From contig DQYP01000145.1 of the NCBI GenBank assembly GCA_011043375.1, positions 1-10,274 on the forward strand: 10,274 nt of DNA. The letters are read 5' to 3'. The notes below the pieces were generated by a model. That model was not told where the DNA came from. It did not search any database and saw nothing but the letters and a program-made list of their open reading frames with translations. The position numbers and the translations under genes are program-made. The stretch is from Thermotogaceae bacterium (GTDB taxonomy: Bacteria > Thermotogota > Thermotogae > B21-G9 > HyVt-16). Positions 1-6,894 of the stretch are shown here, piece by piece (position 1 is the stretch's first letter; each line of letters opens with the position of its first letter).

Positions 1-2
1 AT

Positions 3-659
3 GCACAAAAGGGAATACATTTCAAATGGGAAGGGATCGTATCAAAGAAATTGTCGGAATTGAATATCCAACCAGTCGTGCCAGAAGAAATCGAAGATCT
101 CAATGGATACATAATCGATGCCCTTGTGAAATCATGGCAATTGTCTGAGGAATTCTATAAGATAGAAAGCGAAGTTTCTCAGGAAACGGGTGGAATGAAA
201 TCTGGAAATTATTCTGAAATGTTGTTTGAGAAAACAAAAGACATTGTTCAATCTCAGCTTCAAAATTCTGTGAAAATGGTTGCCGATATAATCTACACAG
301 CATATGAAAGATCCAAAAATCCAACCGTTGAACCCTATTATATATCCATAATTAAAATCTATCACTGGAGAGATGATAGATATGTAACTATAAAGAATTT
401 GGGAAAAAAGGGTTGGAATTTGAAAGGATGGCGGTTGTACTGCTATTATTACGAAACAGGGAGTGTATCCAATTACTATGAATTTTTGAGAACTATAATC
501 ACCCCCAACGAAGAGATAAGGATACATTCCGGACCAAGAGCCACACGTATGAGCAGAGCGAAGGAGTTATTTTGGTCGTTGAAGAGAATATGGGGAGATC
601 ATGCCGAAGCCATTTTGATGGATGATAACAAAAGGATCGTGGATCTCTACGTTTACTGA
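3..659 (+). CDS. Lamin-tail (LTD) domain protein, 5' end outside the window
   Basis: The reading frame is open from the left edge (first full codon at 3) to the TGA at 657-659. The first start-type codon in frame is a TTG at 51 with no well-placed SD site, so the gene most likely begins upstream and is cut by the window. Counting from that TTG, residues 10-90 are polar and mostly helical with no recognised enzyme motif. Residues about 98-202 resemble a bacterial lamin-tail domain: an opening strand with VTIKNLG, then the WNLKGWRL turn, the phrase TPNEEIRIHSGP, and a closing WGDHAEAILMDDNKRIVDLY segment. Such beta-sandwich domains are usually accessory modules on secreted or envelope proteins and nucleases. 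Whether this protein is secreted, and what its N-terminal part does, cannot be seen here. The downstream neighbour is convergent and shares a terminator with it. Confidence 0.75.
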   Translation, partial: AQKGIHFKWEGIVSKKLSELNIQPVVPEEIEDLNGYIIDALVKSWQLSEEFYKIESEVSQETGGMKSGNYSEMLFEKTKDIVQSQLQNSVKMVADIIYTAYERSKNPTVEPYYISIIKIYHWRDDRYVTIKNLGKKGWNLKGWRLYCYYYETGSVSNYYEFLRTIITPNEEIRIHSGPRATRMSRAKELFWSLKRIWGDHAEAILMDDNKRIVDLYVY

Positions 660-673
660 TAACGATAGCGCTT

Positions 674-715
674 GAAATAAAAAAGCCAGGGAATATTCCC
701 TGGCTTTTTTATTTC
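674..715. terminator. Bidirectional intrinsic terminator (perfect 42-nt palindrome)
   Basis: A perfect inverted repeat centred between 694 and 695. The GC-rich core is GCCAGGGAAT and its complement (685-704), flanked by A6 on the left and T6 on the right, then GAAAT/ATTTC. Read from either strand it gives a strong hairpin followed by a U tract. It lies between the stop of the LTD gene (659) and the stop of the mannosidase gene (728), exactly where a shared terminator is expected. Confidence 0.93.
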
Positions 716-727
716 GATTCCGATAGA

Positions 728-3700
728 TCATTTTTTGAATTTCAACGTTTTAATTTCAAATGGTCTGAAGGAGATCTCCTCTCCACTGTTAATTGAATTC
801 ACAGTATCCTCGAGAATATTCGTTATTTCAGCATCGACCTTGAATTTGAATCTTGCTCTTTTTCCAAATGGTTCATAGAATCTCACAACCACATCATTTG
901 TATCCTCTGCTTTCTTCAGGGCACTCATAACAACATCCTCGGAAAACTCAAATTTTTCTCTTAAAATCTTTACGGAATCTTTGAACTTTCCTGATGTGGT
1001 AAGCATTCCAGTATTCAAAAGAATCGCATGCTTCAAAGTGTTCAATTTCCAGTCTTTGCCATGAGGCAAGATGGTAAACGTGACATGGTGTTCTCCTTCA
1101 TCTGAGAAGAAATCCGGTGCAACTGCTCCCCTGACTATCGATAATCCTATTGTAGAGTTCTCAACGGAACAACCATATTTTGAATCGTTTGCAACACTGA
1201 CTCCAAAATCTTCTTCACTCAAGTCAAGCCATCTGTGATACGGAACTTCGAATTTCGCTATCTCGTAGGATGTGTTTCTTGTGGTCTTTCGTTTGATGTT
1301 TCCAAAGGCTATTTCATATGTCGCCTCTCTTGCTAAAACATCAACAGGTAACTCCAATTTCAGGAGATATCTTTTTGTGTGCCAATCGATATCAAAATGA
1401 ACATCGATTAAGGAATTTTCTGTGTAAATTCTGAGAATCTGGTTTATCTTGGAACCTTCGAACTCGTACTTCAAAAGTATGGATGCTGTAGCTGGTCCCT
1501 CATCGAGGACTTCAACATTTTTTGGAACGAGATAAACCTTTTTTTCAGTATCGGGTGCTATTTCCCAACCATCGAAGTTAGGTGGTATATCTCTGAATGC
1601 TACGAGACGCATACCGGGTTCTTTGAAGAGATCTCTATTGAATTCCTTACTTTTGATTTTTACGCTACCATCTTCGGCAACTTCAACCTTTATTTTTGAG
1701 TTTTCAACCGTTTTTGATGAGGTCGAGATATCACTTTGAAGATTTGTAATTTCTTCTTTGCGTTCGAGAGTTAGGGTATCGAAAGCATCAATTGTAGAAG
1801 TCGAAACAGCGTATGTTTTACTATCTTTACCTTTTTGAACGAGCAATTTGTTTTCGTAATTTCCTTCTTCCAAATCCACATCTCGAAGCACAATTGGAAG
1901 TTTCAAATTGGTTGGATTGAAGATGCTAATCGTATCGGGTGCTTTCTCAGTGAGATTCTCAATCTTTTTAGCCATTAATCCATCGAGTTCTTTCTTCGAT
2001 TCTTCGAGCATTTCTCCAAATTCTTCATAAACTTCCCTGATGGAGGATCCTGGAAGAACATCGTGAAAATGAGATTTCAACAATCTATCCCAAGCTTTGT
2101 CTAACGGCTCGGTAGGATAAATTCCTCCGTTCATGAAATCTATCGTGGAAATCACCTCGGCTAAGTAGAGCTTGTTTTCTAATAAACGATTCAGTTTTTT
2201 TATTATCGATTGATTCGTGTAAGTTCCTCTGTGAAATTCGAGATAAAGTTCATCTTCCCATACTGGAAGATCTTCGAATTTTTCACTTTCGAGTACATCA
2301 TGAAATCTTTTGATTTCAATCTCCGGGACACCAGGTAGTCTCTTGTATTCTGGATATATATCCATCATTTCATCCGTTGGTCCACCACCACCATCACCGA
2401 ATCCGAAGGTGAGTAATCTAAAGGGAACCAAGCAATTATTTTCAATGTGCTCGTCCAAATGTGCTTTTATGTCCTCAGGTGTTAGAGGCGAGTTGTAACC
2501 ATTTTTACCCATATACAAATGGACAATTACCTCCGAGCCATCGAGACCACGCCAAGTGAACCAAGAGTATGGAAAATCGTTTTTATCGTTCCAGCCGATC
2601 TTTGTGGTTACAAAATAGTCTATTCCGGCTTGTTTCATTATTTGTGGCAATGCCCATGTGAATCCAAAAGCATCCGGTAAAAAGCCAACTTTACATCTTT
2701 TACCAAATTCCTTCTCGAAAAATTTCTGCCCCTTCAAAAATTGCCTCACAAGCGATTCTCCGGATGTTGCGTTCGAATCGAATTCAACCACACTTCCACC
2801 GATGAGCCCCCATTTTCCTTCCTTGACTTTCTGCTTAATCTTTTCATACAACTCAGGTGAAAGTTCCTTGAGGTCGTTATAGTACGCGCTGGAAGATTGC
2901 AAAAATTTGAAATCTCCGTATTTTTCCATCATTCTCAACGCATTCGAAAATGTTCTGATGAATTTTCTTTTGGTTTCCTCGAGTGGCCAGAGCCATGCAT
3001 AATCAATATGAGCGTGCCCCATCGCGTATATTTTTATCGCTGGTTTGTATTTCTTGGCTATCTCTTCCATCTCCTTCATCAGAAACTCAGATGCATCGAT
3101 TATGGATTTTTTGATACTTTCATCCAAAGTTATTTCTTCTTCAACCTTGAATTCCATTGGAATATATGCCCTCGCCATTTTAGCCAACGATGGATCATTT
3201 AAAATTCGCTTCATGTACTCTTGAGTTGAAGAAGGCAATTTCATCAATCCAAGGGCTTTCTCGAAGGTCTTGTAAATCATCTCCTGAAGGTATTCATCCA
3301 CAACTTCGAAGAGCTCTGCTACGAGATCGAATCTTCTAAAACTTTTTAAAATGTCTTTATCGAAAATCAGTAGATAGGCTCTTTCAAGTTTTGGTTCAGG
3401 ATTATTCTCACCAAACAATCCCCTTGGTACACTTTCGATTTCGATGACATGCTCATTATCATCACAGAATTTGCTGATATCTAAATACCTGTGGTGTGGA
3501 TTGATTTCTCCAAAGGGTTTACCATCTATCTTTACTAGCGATTCACCACCAGTCCAGATATCCAAACAAACCATAGAATCGTCAGCTACATTTGGAAGTC
3601 TCAAAGTGGTTTTGAAAACAACTGGAAATACGCTTGGATCCCATTTGTATCCAACCTCAACCTCCTCTTCTTTTTCACCGTTTGTGAATAACCAATTCCT

Positions 3701-3823
3701 TATCATCTCGTTCTTTTTGATGCTCAGACTGAATAGTTCGCTCGCTTGCCTTTTCATCCTTTGATAGGTGAAATCTTTACCACCAAACGCACTTCTTTTA
3801 GAAAATTTACTCGTGTAGTACAT
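728..3823 (-). CDS. GH38 alpha-mannosidase (cytosolic / MAN2C1-like type)
   Basis: A 1031-residue retaining alpha-mannosidase, expected to be cytoplasmic because no signal peptide or membrane segment is present. It probably releases mannose from oligosaccharides or mannosides taken up by the cell. An N-terminal beta-rich domain (about 30-155) and a helical linker precede the GH38 catalytic domain (about 263-500). Family zinc ligands are visible: His272 and Asp274 in GHAHIDYAWLW, and His587 in KSHFHDVLPGSS. The probable nucleophile and zinc ligand is Asp384 in FLPDAFG. The GFGDGGGGPTDEM loop (474-486) is typical of the bacterial/cytosolic branch. A middle helical domain (about 520-610) and a C-terminal beta domain complete the usual length of roughly 1000 residues. 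The ATG at 3823 is supported by the SD site GAGGGGGA six bases upstream. The gene stands alone, with its own promoter and terminator. The exact linkage specificity is not determinable from sequence. Confidence 0.93.
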   Translation of the reverse strand: MYYTSKFSKRSAFGGKDFTYQRMKRQASELFSLSIKKNEMIRNWLFTNGEKEEEVEVGYKWDPSVFPVVFKTTLRLPNVADDSMVCLDIWTGGESLVKIDGKPFGEINPHHRYLDISKFCDDNEHVIEIESVPRGLFGENNPEPKLERAYLLIFDKDILKSFRRFDLVAELFEVVDEYLQEMIYKTFEKALGLMKLPSSTQEYMKRILNDPSLAKMARAYIPMEFKVEEEITLDESIKKSIIDASEFLMKEMEEIAKKYKPAIKIYAMGHAHIDYAWLWPLEETKRKFIRTFSNALRMMEKYGDFKFLQSSSAYYNDLKELSPELYEKIKQKVKEGKWGLIGGSVVEFDSNATSGESLVRQFLKGQKFFEKEFGKRCKVGFLPDAFGFTWALPQIMKQAGIDYFVTTKIGWNDKNDFPYSWFTWRGLDGSEVIVHLYMGKNGYNSPLTPEDIKAHLDEHIENNCLVPFRLLTFGFGDGGGGPTDEMMDIYPEYKRLPGVPEIEIKRFHDVLESEKFEDLPVWEDELYLEFHRGTYTNQSIIKKLNRLLENKLYLAEVISTIDFMNGGIYPTEPLDKAWDRLLKSHFHDVLPGSSIREVYEEFGEMLEESKKELDGLMAKKIENLTEKAPDTISIFNPTNLKLPIVLRDVDLEEGNYENKLLVQKGKDSKTYAVSTSTIDAFDTLTLERKEEITNLQSDISTSSKTVENSKIKVEVAEDGSVKIKSKEFNRDLFKEPGMRLVAFRDIPPNFDGWEIAPDTEKKVYLVPKNVEVLDEGPATASILLKYEFEGSKINQILRIYTENSLIDVHFDIDWHTKRYLLKLELPVDVLAREATYEIAFGNIKRKTTRNTSYEIAKFEVPYHRWLDLSEEDFGVSVANDSKYGCSVENSTIGLSIVRGAVAPDFFSDEGEHHVTFTILPHGKDWKLNTLKHAILLNTGMLTTSGKFKDSVKILREKFEFSEDVVMSALKKAEDTNDVVVRFYEPFGKRARFKFKVDAEITNILEDTVNSINSGEEISFRPFEIKTLKFKK

Positions 3824-3829
3824 TTTCTT

Positions 3830-3837
3830 TCCCCCTC
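3830..3837 (-). promoter_or_regulatory. Strong Shine-Dalgarno site of the mannosidase gene
   Basis: On the minus strand this reads GAGGGGGA, six bases before the ATG at 3823. It fixes the start of the mannosidase. Confidence 0.8.
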
Positions 3838-3865
3838 AGTTTTGTTTAGTAACTTATCATAACAT

Positions 3866-3895
3866 ATAATATCATTAAAGCTTTTTATCATTCAA
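3866..3895 (-). promoter_or_regulatory. Probable sigma-70-type promoter of the mannosidase gene
   Basis: On the minus strand TTGAAT (3895-3890, four of six matches to TTGACA) is followed after 18 bases by TATTAT (3871-3866, five of six matches to TATAAT). Transcription would begin near 3859, leaving a leader of about 35 nt that contains the SD site. An 8-bp palindrome AAAGCTTT lies in the spacer and could be an operator half, but it is too short to argue from. The region is AT-rich, so chance matches are possible. Confidence 0.5.
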
Positions 3896-4087
3896 GTGAT
3901 CAAAAATTCACTTTTCAGATCGGATGTGGATTGATTGGTACGTTGTATAATAATATACTCAGGTATAAGATTCAAATCGTTTGAAAGATAGTTTTTAACT
4001 AATAGTGGCGATGATATACGATAAATCAGAAGCAGATGAGTATTATTGAAATCTTTGAAAAGTCTGAAAAGTAATAGCAAGTGGAAA

Positions 4088-4117
4088 TAAGATCCCTCAC
4101 ATACGTTCGGGATGACA
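4088..4117 (-). repeat. Dispersed-repeat unit A (inverted relative to unit B)
   Basis: On the minus strand it begins TGTCATCCCGAACG and ends GTGAGGGATCTTA. It aligns with unit B at 4159-4194 in opposite orientation, sharing TGTCATYCCG, AACG, GTGA and G(G)RATCTTA blocks with two 3-base gaps. The ATGACA/TGTCAT end faces inward. It resembles the short intergenic repeats reading GGGATGACA / TGTCATCCC that occur in many copies in various bacterial genomes. That likeness is from memory, not from a search. Confidence 0.65.
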
Positions 4118-4158
4118 TTTTTTGTTTTTTTGTCGTTCCAATGATATTTTCTTATTTT

Positions 4159-4194
4159 TGTCATTCCGAGGAACGATAGTGACGAGGAATCTTA
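4159..4194 (+). repeat. Dispersed-repeat unit B (inverted relative to unit A)
   Basis: On the plus strand it begins TGTCATTCCGAGGAACG and ends GACGAGGAATCTTA. It is the longer of the two diverged copies, has an internal ATTCC...GGAAT inverted match, and is separated from unit A by 41 T-rich bases (4118-4158). Those bases include a shorter look-alike, TGTCGTTCC, at 4131-4139. A transcript across both units could fold into a long imperfect hairpin. Confidence 0.65.
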
Positions 4195-4257
4195 TTCTAA
4201 CAAGCAAGAAGTTTTTTTGTATCAATACTCTTAGTTAACAGAATTGTTTGAAACTTT

Positions 4258-4264
4258 GGAGGGG
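4258..4264 (+). promoter_or_regulatory. Strong Shine-Dalgarno site of the methyltransferase gene
   Basis: GGAGGGG lies five bases before the ATG at 4270 and fixes that start. Confidence 0.8.
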
Positions 4265-4269
4265 TTCCC

Positions 4270-5058
4270 ATGGCGAATTCTTGGGAGTACTACAACGAGA
4301 TTGCTGCAAAATATGATTACATGTATGAAGAACCATATTGGAAACTTTATCATATTTTAACGGAGAAACTGATAGAAGACTTTTTAAACCCTGAGATACT
4401 TAAAAATTCAATTGTTCTCGATCTTGGTAGTGGAACAGGGCGTTGGGCAATTTACTTCGCCGAGCATGGTGTTAAAAAAGTGTATGCCTATGATCCAGCT
4501 TCGAAGATGCTTGAAGTAGCTAAGATGAAATCCAGGCTCTGGAAGCTGGATAAAAAAATAGAGTTTATAGTTGGTGAAGCAGAAAAAATGCCATTTGATT
4601 CTGAATGTTTTGATATTGTCAACGCGCAAGGAGATGTATTAAGCTATGTTCGAGACCTCGACAGTGTGATGAAAGAAATAAACAGGGTTTTAAAAAAGAA
4701 TGGACTTTTGATAGGTTCTGTTGATAGTTATTATATGTTTCTCAATGATATTGTCTCGAAGGTTGATCTTAGAGAGCTAAGAAATTTCGAGAAGACTAAA
4801 AAGGCCCTGATAGGAGATCTGAGCGTCAGTAAAAAACTCTTTGTAACAAGAACCTTCTCTGTCGAAGATATCGAAAAGTTGGAGAACTATGGATTCAAAC
4901 TATTGGATTTGGCTGGAAAGGTTGTTTTTGGGCCATACGATGAAAAAAAGTTGGCTCGTTTTCTCGATGATGTGGCAAAGATAGAATATAAATATTGTAG
5001 AAACAAAGAGCTAATAGGAAAAAGTGAGCATATCCATTTCATTTTACGGAAAATATGA
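4270..5058 (+). CDS. Class I SAM-dependent methyltransferase
   Basis: A 262-residue soluble protein with a Rossmann-type methyltransferase fold in its first 155 residues. Motif I is DLGSGTG (51-57), which binds the methionine part of S-adenosylmethionine. The acidic residue ending strand beta-2 is Asp75 in VYAYD, which should hold the ribose. A motif II-like stretch EAEKMPFDSECFDIV (103-117) and RVLKKNGLLIGSV (139-151) follow. The best family match by eye is Methyltransf_11/25 (UbiE-like). The C-terminal 110 residues are charged, mostly helical, and presumably form a substrate lid. The substrate cannot be named. The start is fixed by GGAGGGG. It is the only + strand gene in its neighbourhood, and its TGA sits 2 nt from the stop of the convergent amidase gene. 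Confidence 0.88.
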   Translation: MANSWEYYNEIAAKYDYMYEEPYWKLYHILTEKLIEDFLNPEILKNSIVLDLGSGTGRWAIYFAEHGVKKVYAYDPASKMLEVAKMKSRLWKLDKKIEFIVGEAEKMPFDSECFDIVNAQGDVLSYVRDLDSVMKEINRVLKKNGLLIGSVDSYYMFLNDIVSKVDLRELRNFEKTKKALIGDLSVSKKLFVTRTFSVEDIEKLENYGFKLLDLAGKVVFGPYDEKKLARFLDDVAKIEYKYCRNKELIGKSEHIHFILRKI

Positions 5059-5060
5059 GA

Positions 5061-6530
5061 TTAATTGTTTTCAAAATAGCTTTTTATGGCCTTTGATATG
5101 CTGTCCGTCAATTTGTTTACGTAATCACCGTTCAGTAATCTGACTTCGACAACTGGATTCGAGATGAAATCGCATTCTATCAGTATCGAGGGCATTTCTG
5201 TGTATGCGAGTACAGCGAATTCACCTTTTTTGACACTTCTAACCTTTAGACCATCTTTTGCTATTTCAGAGAGCAGATACTTTGCTATTTTTTCACTTTC
5301 TTTTGTGTACGAATCTTTCTTCATGACTCGTATTGCGATTTTATCTTTGTCCTTTTCAGGATCAAGATTCTCTTTCCAGACGATCCTTCTGACATAACCG
5401 TCTTCCGAAAAGTCGAAATAATATATTTCCATTCCCTCGACGGTTTTTTCTTTATAAGAATTCAGATGTAAGCTAACGAAAAGATCCGCTTTCACATCGT
5501 TGGCAAATTTGGCACGATCGTATAGATTCACATATTCATCGCCTGTTCTCGTGTAGAATATTTCAAATTTTCCGGTAGCCATTAATTTGTTTCCCAAGAG
5601 TTTCGCTATTTTCAACACTATGTCTTTCTCCAATCCGCCGAAGATTCCAACAGCTCCAGAATCCACGCCTCCATGTCCTGGATCGATAACCACGCGTATT
5701 TTCCTACCTTTTCTCTTGTATTCGGTTTTCGATTCGGATTCTTTTATAGGTTTTTCAGCTACCGTATTCTGTTTCAATGTGGTTGATTCTCCCGTTCCGA
5801 AATCGAAGATAAAACGACTTCCGTTCTCTGGAACGACGGAACATCTTGTGTTTACATCGAATTCAAAAACCGCTCTGACAGTTGATGGATTGAATTGTAC
5901 AAGATAGAAACTCTTAAGACTTTTCGAATTTACTTTTTTATCTATTCGCGGAGGATCTATAAAGGAGCCAAAAAAATCCACAATCAAATGTTGTGTTTTC
6001 TTCTCGACTATTTCATATTCAATATTTCTTTCAAAATCGAAAATGATTCGTGTTTTTCCATTGGATAAGATGTTCAAATTCTCCAAGGTTGCCAATCCAA
6101 GCTCTACATATATCAATTTCTTGGTTGGGTTATATTTGAGCTTAAAACCGAATATATTTGCAAAATCACGAAGTGGTATATAAGAACGACCGTTGGCAAT
6201 GAAAGCTTTGTTTGCAGTTTGGATGAATTTGTTGTTGAACCACACCTTCCCTGATCTGATGAAATATTTCAATTCTGCTTTGCCGTAATAGAAGATGACA
6301 CATTTGTATATGGGATCCCAATCTAAATCTGCACCAATCGCATCTGCAAGGGCAGAGGACTGAACGTACAATACGTTGTTTTTCAATACAAATTTATCCT
6401 TTGGTATATTTTGCCATCCAATTCTCAAAGACAAAGAAAAGGCAGAGAGGGAGAAGAAAAAAATCAGAAGAGTGAACAAAATTCCTCGTCTGATAAGACT
6501 TTGAATCCGTTTCTTGTTAAAATACTGCAA
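5061..6530 (-). CDS. N-acetylmuramoyl-L-alanine amidase (Amidase_3) with N-terminal wall-binding-type domains
   Basis: A 489-residue exported zinc amidase that should cut the bond between MurNAc and L-Ala in peptidoglycan. Residues 1-35 form a signal peptide or anchor: KKR and RR, then a hydrophobic run to about 34. Residues about 47-145 look like a copper-amine-oxidase-N-type domain (SYIPLRDFANIFGFKLKYN). Residues about 150-247 look like an AMIN domain, and 248-275 are a polar linker. The amidase domain spans 278-487: DPGHGG (His286), GLEKD (Glu301), SLHLN (His355) and the catalytic-type Glu452 in ILIECDF, so the active site looks complete. The TTG start at 6530 keeps the positive N-region and has SD-like AGGGAG 9 bases and GGAG 4 bases upstream. 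It overlaps the DUF523 gene by 67 nt. A later TTG at 6479 follows GAGGAA too closely and would lose the positive charges. Confidence 0.9.
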   Translation of the reverse strand: MQYFNKKRIQSLIRRGILFTLLIFFFSLSAFSLSLRIGWQNIPKDKFVLKNNVLYVQSSALADAIGADLDWDPIYKCVIFYYGKAELKYFIRSGKVWFNNKFIQTANKAFIANGRSYIPLRDFANIFGFKLKYNPTKKLIYVELGLATLENLNILSNGKTRIIFDFERNIEYEIVEKKTQHLIVDFFGSFIDPPRIDKKVNSKSLKSFYLVQFNPSTVRAVFEFDVNTRCSVVPENGSRFIFDFGTGESTTLKQNTVAEKPIKESESKTEYKRKGRKIRVVIDPGHGGVDSGAVGIFGGLEKDIVLKIAKLLGNKLMATGKFEIFYTRTGDEYVNLYDRAKFANDVKADLFVSLHLNSYKEKTVEGMEIYYFDFSEDGYVRRIVWKENLDPEKDKDKIAIRVMKKDSYTKESEKIAKYLLSEIAKDGLKVRSVKKGEFAVLAYTEMPSILIECDFISNPVVEVRLLNGDYVNKLTDSISKAIKSYFENN

Positions 6531-6892
6531 GTTACTCCGCTCCCTTCAACGAGTTTGTTGTGAAAACTGCCATCATATATTCTCCCTTTTCCACAGGAGG
6601 GACTTCGAGATTTCAATATAATTATATCAGGTGAGATTTTTTTTGCGATTTTCAAAGCTTCATTTGCACCCTTTAGGAAATAGGATGTTACATCCTCACC
6701 AAATTCATTTACTACTTTTTCTCCTCTGATCTCCGATCTGGGTCTTGGAGTGCTTAAACCTCCAAGTTGCTCAGGACAAAAAGGGACGACGATGAATCCT
6801 TTCAGAAGATCCATCAATCTTGTGTTTCTCGAAGATTTGCCATCGTATCTGCAATTTATGCCAATTAAACAAGCACTGATCATAACGATCAT
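6464..6892 (-). CDS. DUF523 / TudS-family Fe-S protein (2-thiouracil desulfurase-like)
   Basis: A 142-residue cytoplasmic protein of usual family length. Characterised DUF523 members (TudS) bind a [4Fe-4S] cluster through three cysteines and remove sulfur from 2-thiouracil. The matching cysteines here are Cys8 in ISACLIG, Cys39 in VPFCPEQLGGLSTPR and Cys100 in SRSPSCG. The family phrase YDGSFHNKLVEGSGVT follows, and the C-terminus NGFKVLSDEEF is also typical, so the 3' end is genuine despite its overlap with the amidase gene. The ATG at 6892 lies 2 nt after the stop of the M23 peptidase gene and has only a weak or distant SD (GGGAG about 16 bases away), so translation is probably coupled. ATG at 6883 is an alternative. 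The actual substrate in this organism is not shown by the sequence. Confidence 0.85.
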   Translation of the reverse strand: MIVMISACLIGINCRYDGKSSRNTRLMDLLKGFIVVPFCPEQLGGLSTPRPRSEIRGEKVVNEFGEDVTSYFLKGANEALKIAKKISPDIIILKSRSPSCGKGRIYDGSFHNKLVEGSGVTCSILTRNGFKVLSDEEFCSLF

Positions 6893-6894
6893 TT

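Larger units (their letters stand above)
3824..4269. other. 446-bp intergenic region between divergent genes
   Basis: It holds the mannosidase promoter and leader at its left end, two inverted repeat units (4088-4117 and 4159-4194) to the right of the middle, and the methyltransferase SD site at its right end. Between about 3900 and 4085 I see AT-rich sequence with no convincing gene, tRNA or structured RNA. No clear promoter for the methyltransferase could be picked out. Confidence 0.7.

Noticed and set aside
1..63. ATG at position 1 as a gene start
   Set aside because: That frame stops at 63 after 20 codons. The real frame (starting at 3) is a different one and is open from the window edge.
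3946..3951. TATAAT on the plus strand as a methyltransferase promoter
   Set aside because: No -35-like sequence lies 16-18 bases upstream, and the gene start is more than 300 bases away behind the repeat pair. The region is AT-rich enough for chance matches.
3892..4164. 90-codon minus-strand reading frame in the intergenic region
   Set aside because: Its start lies inside repeat unit B and its N-terminal third is translated repeat sequence (VIPNVCEGS from unit A). There is no SD site, and the rest has no domain character and runs through promoter DNA.
4088..4194. CRISPR array
   Set aside because: There are only two units, in opposite orientation and imperfect, with no regular spacers and no cas genes nearby.
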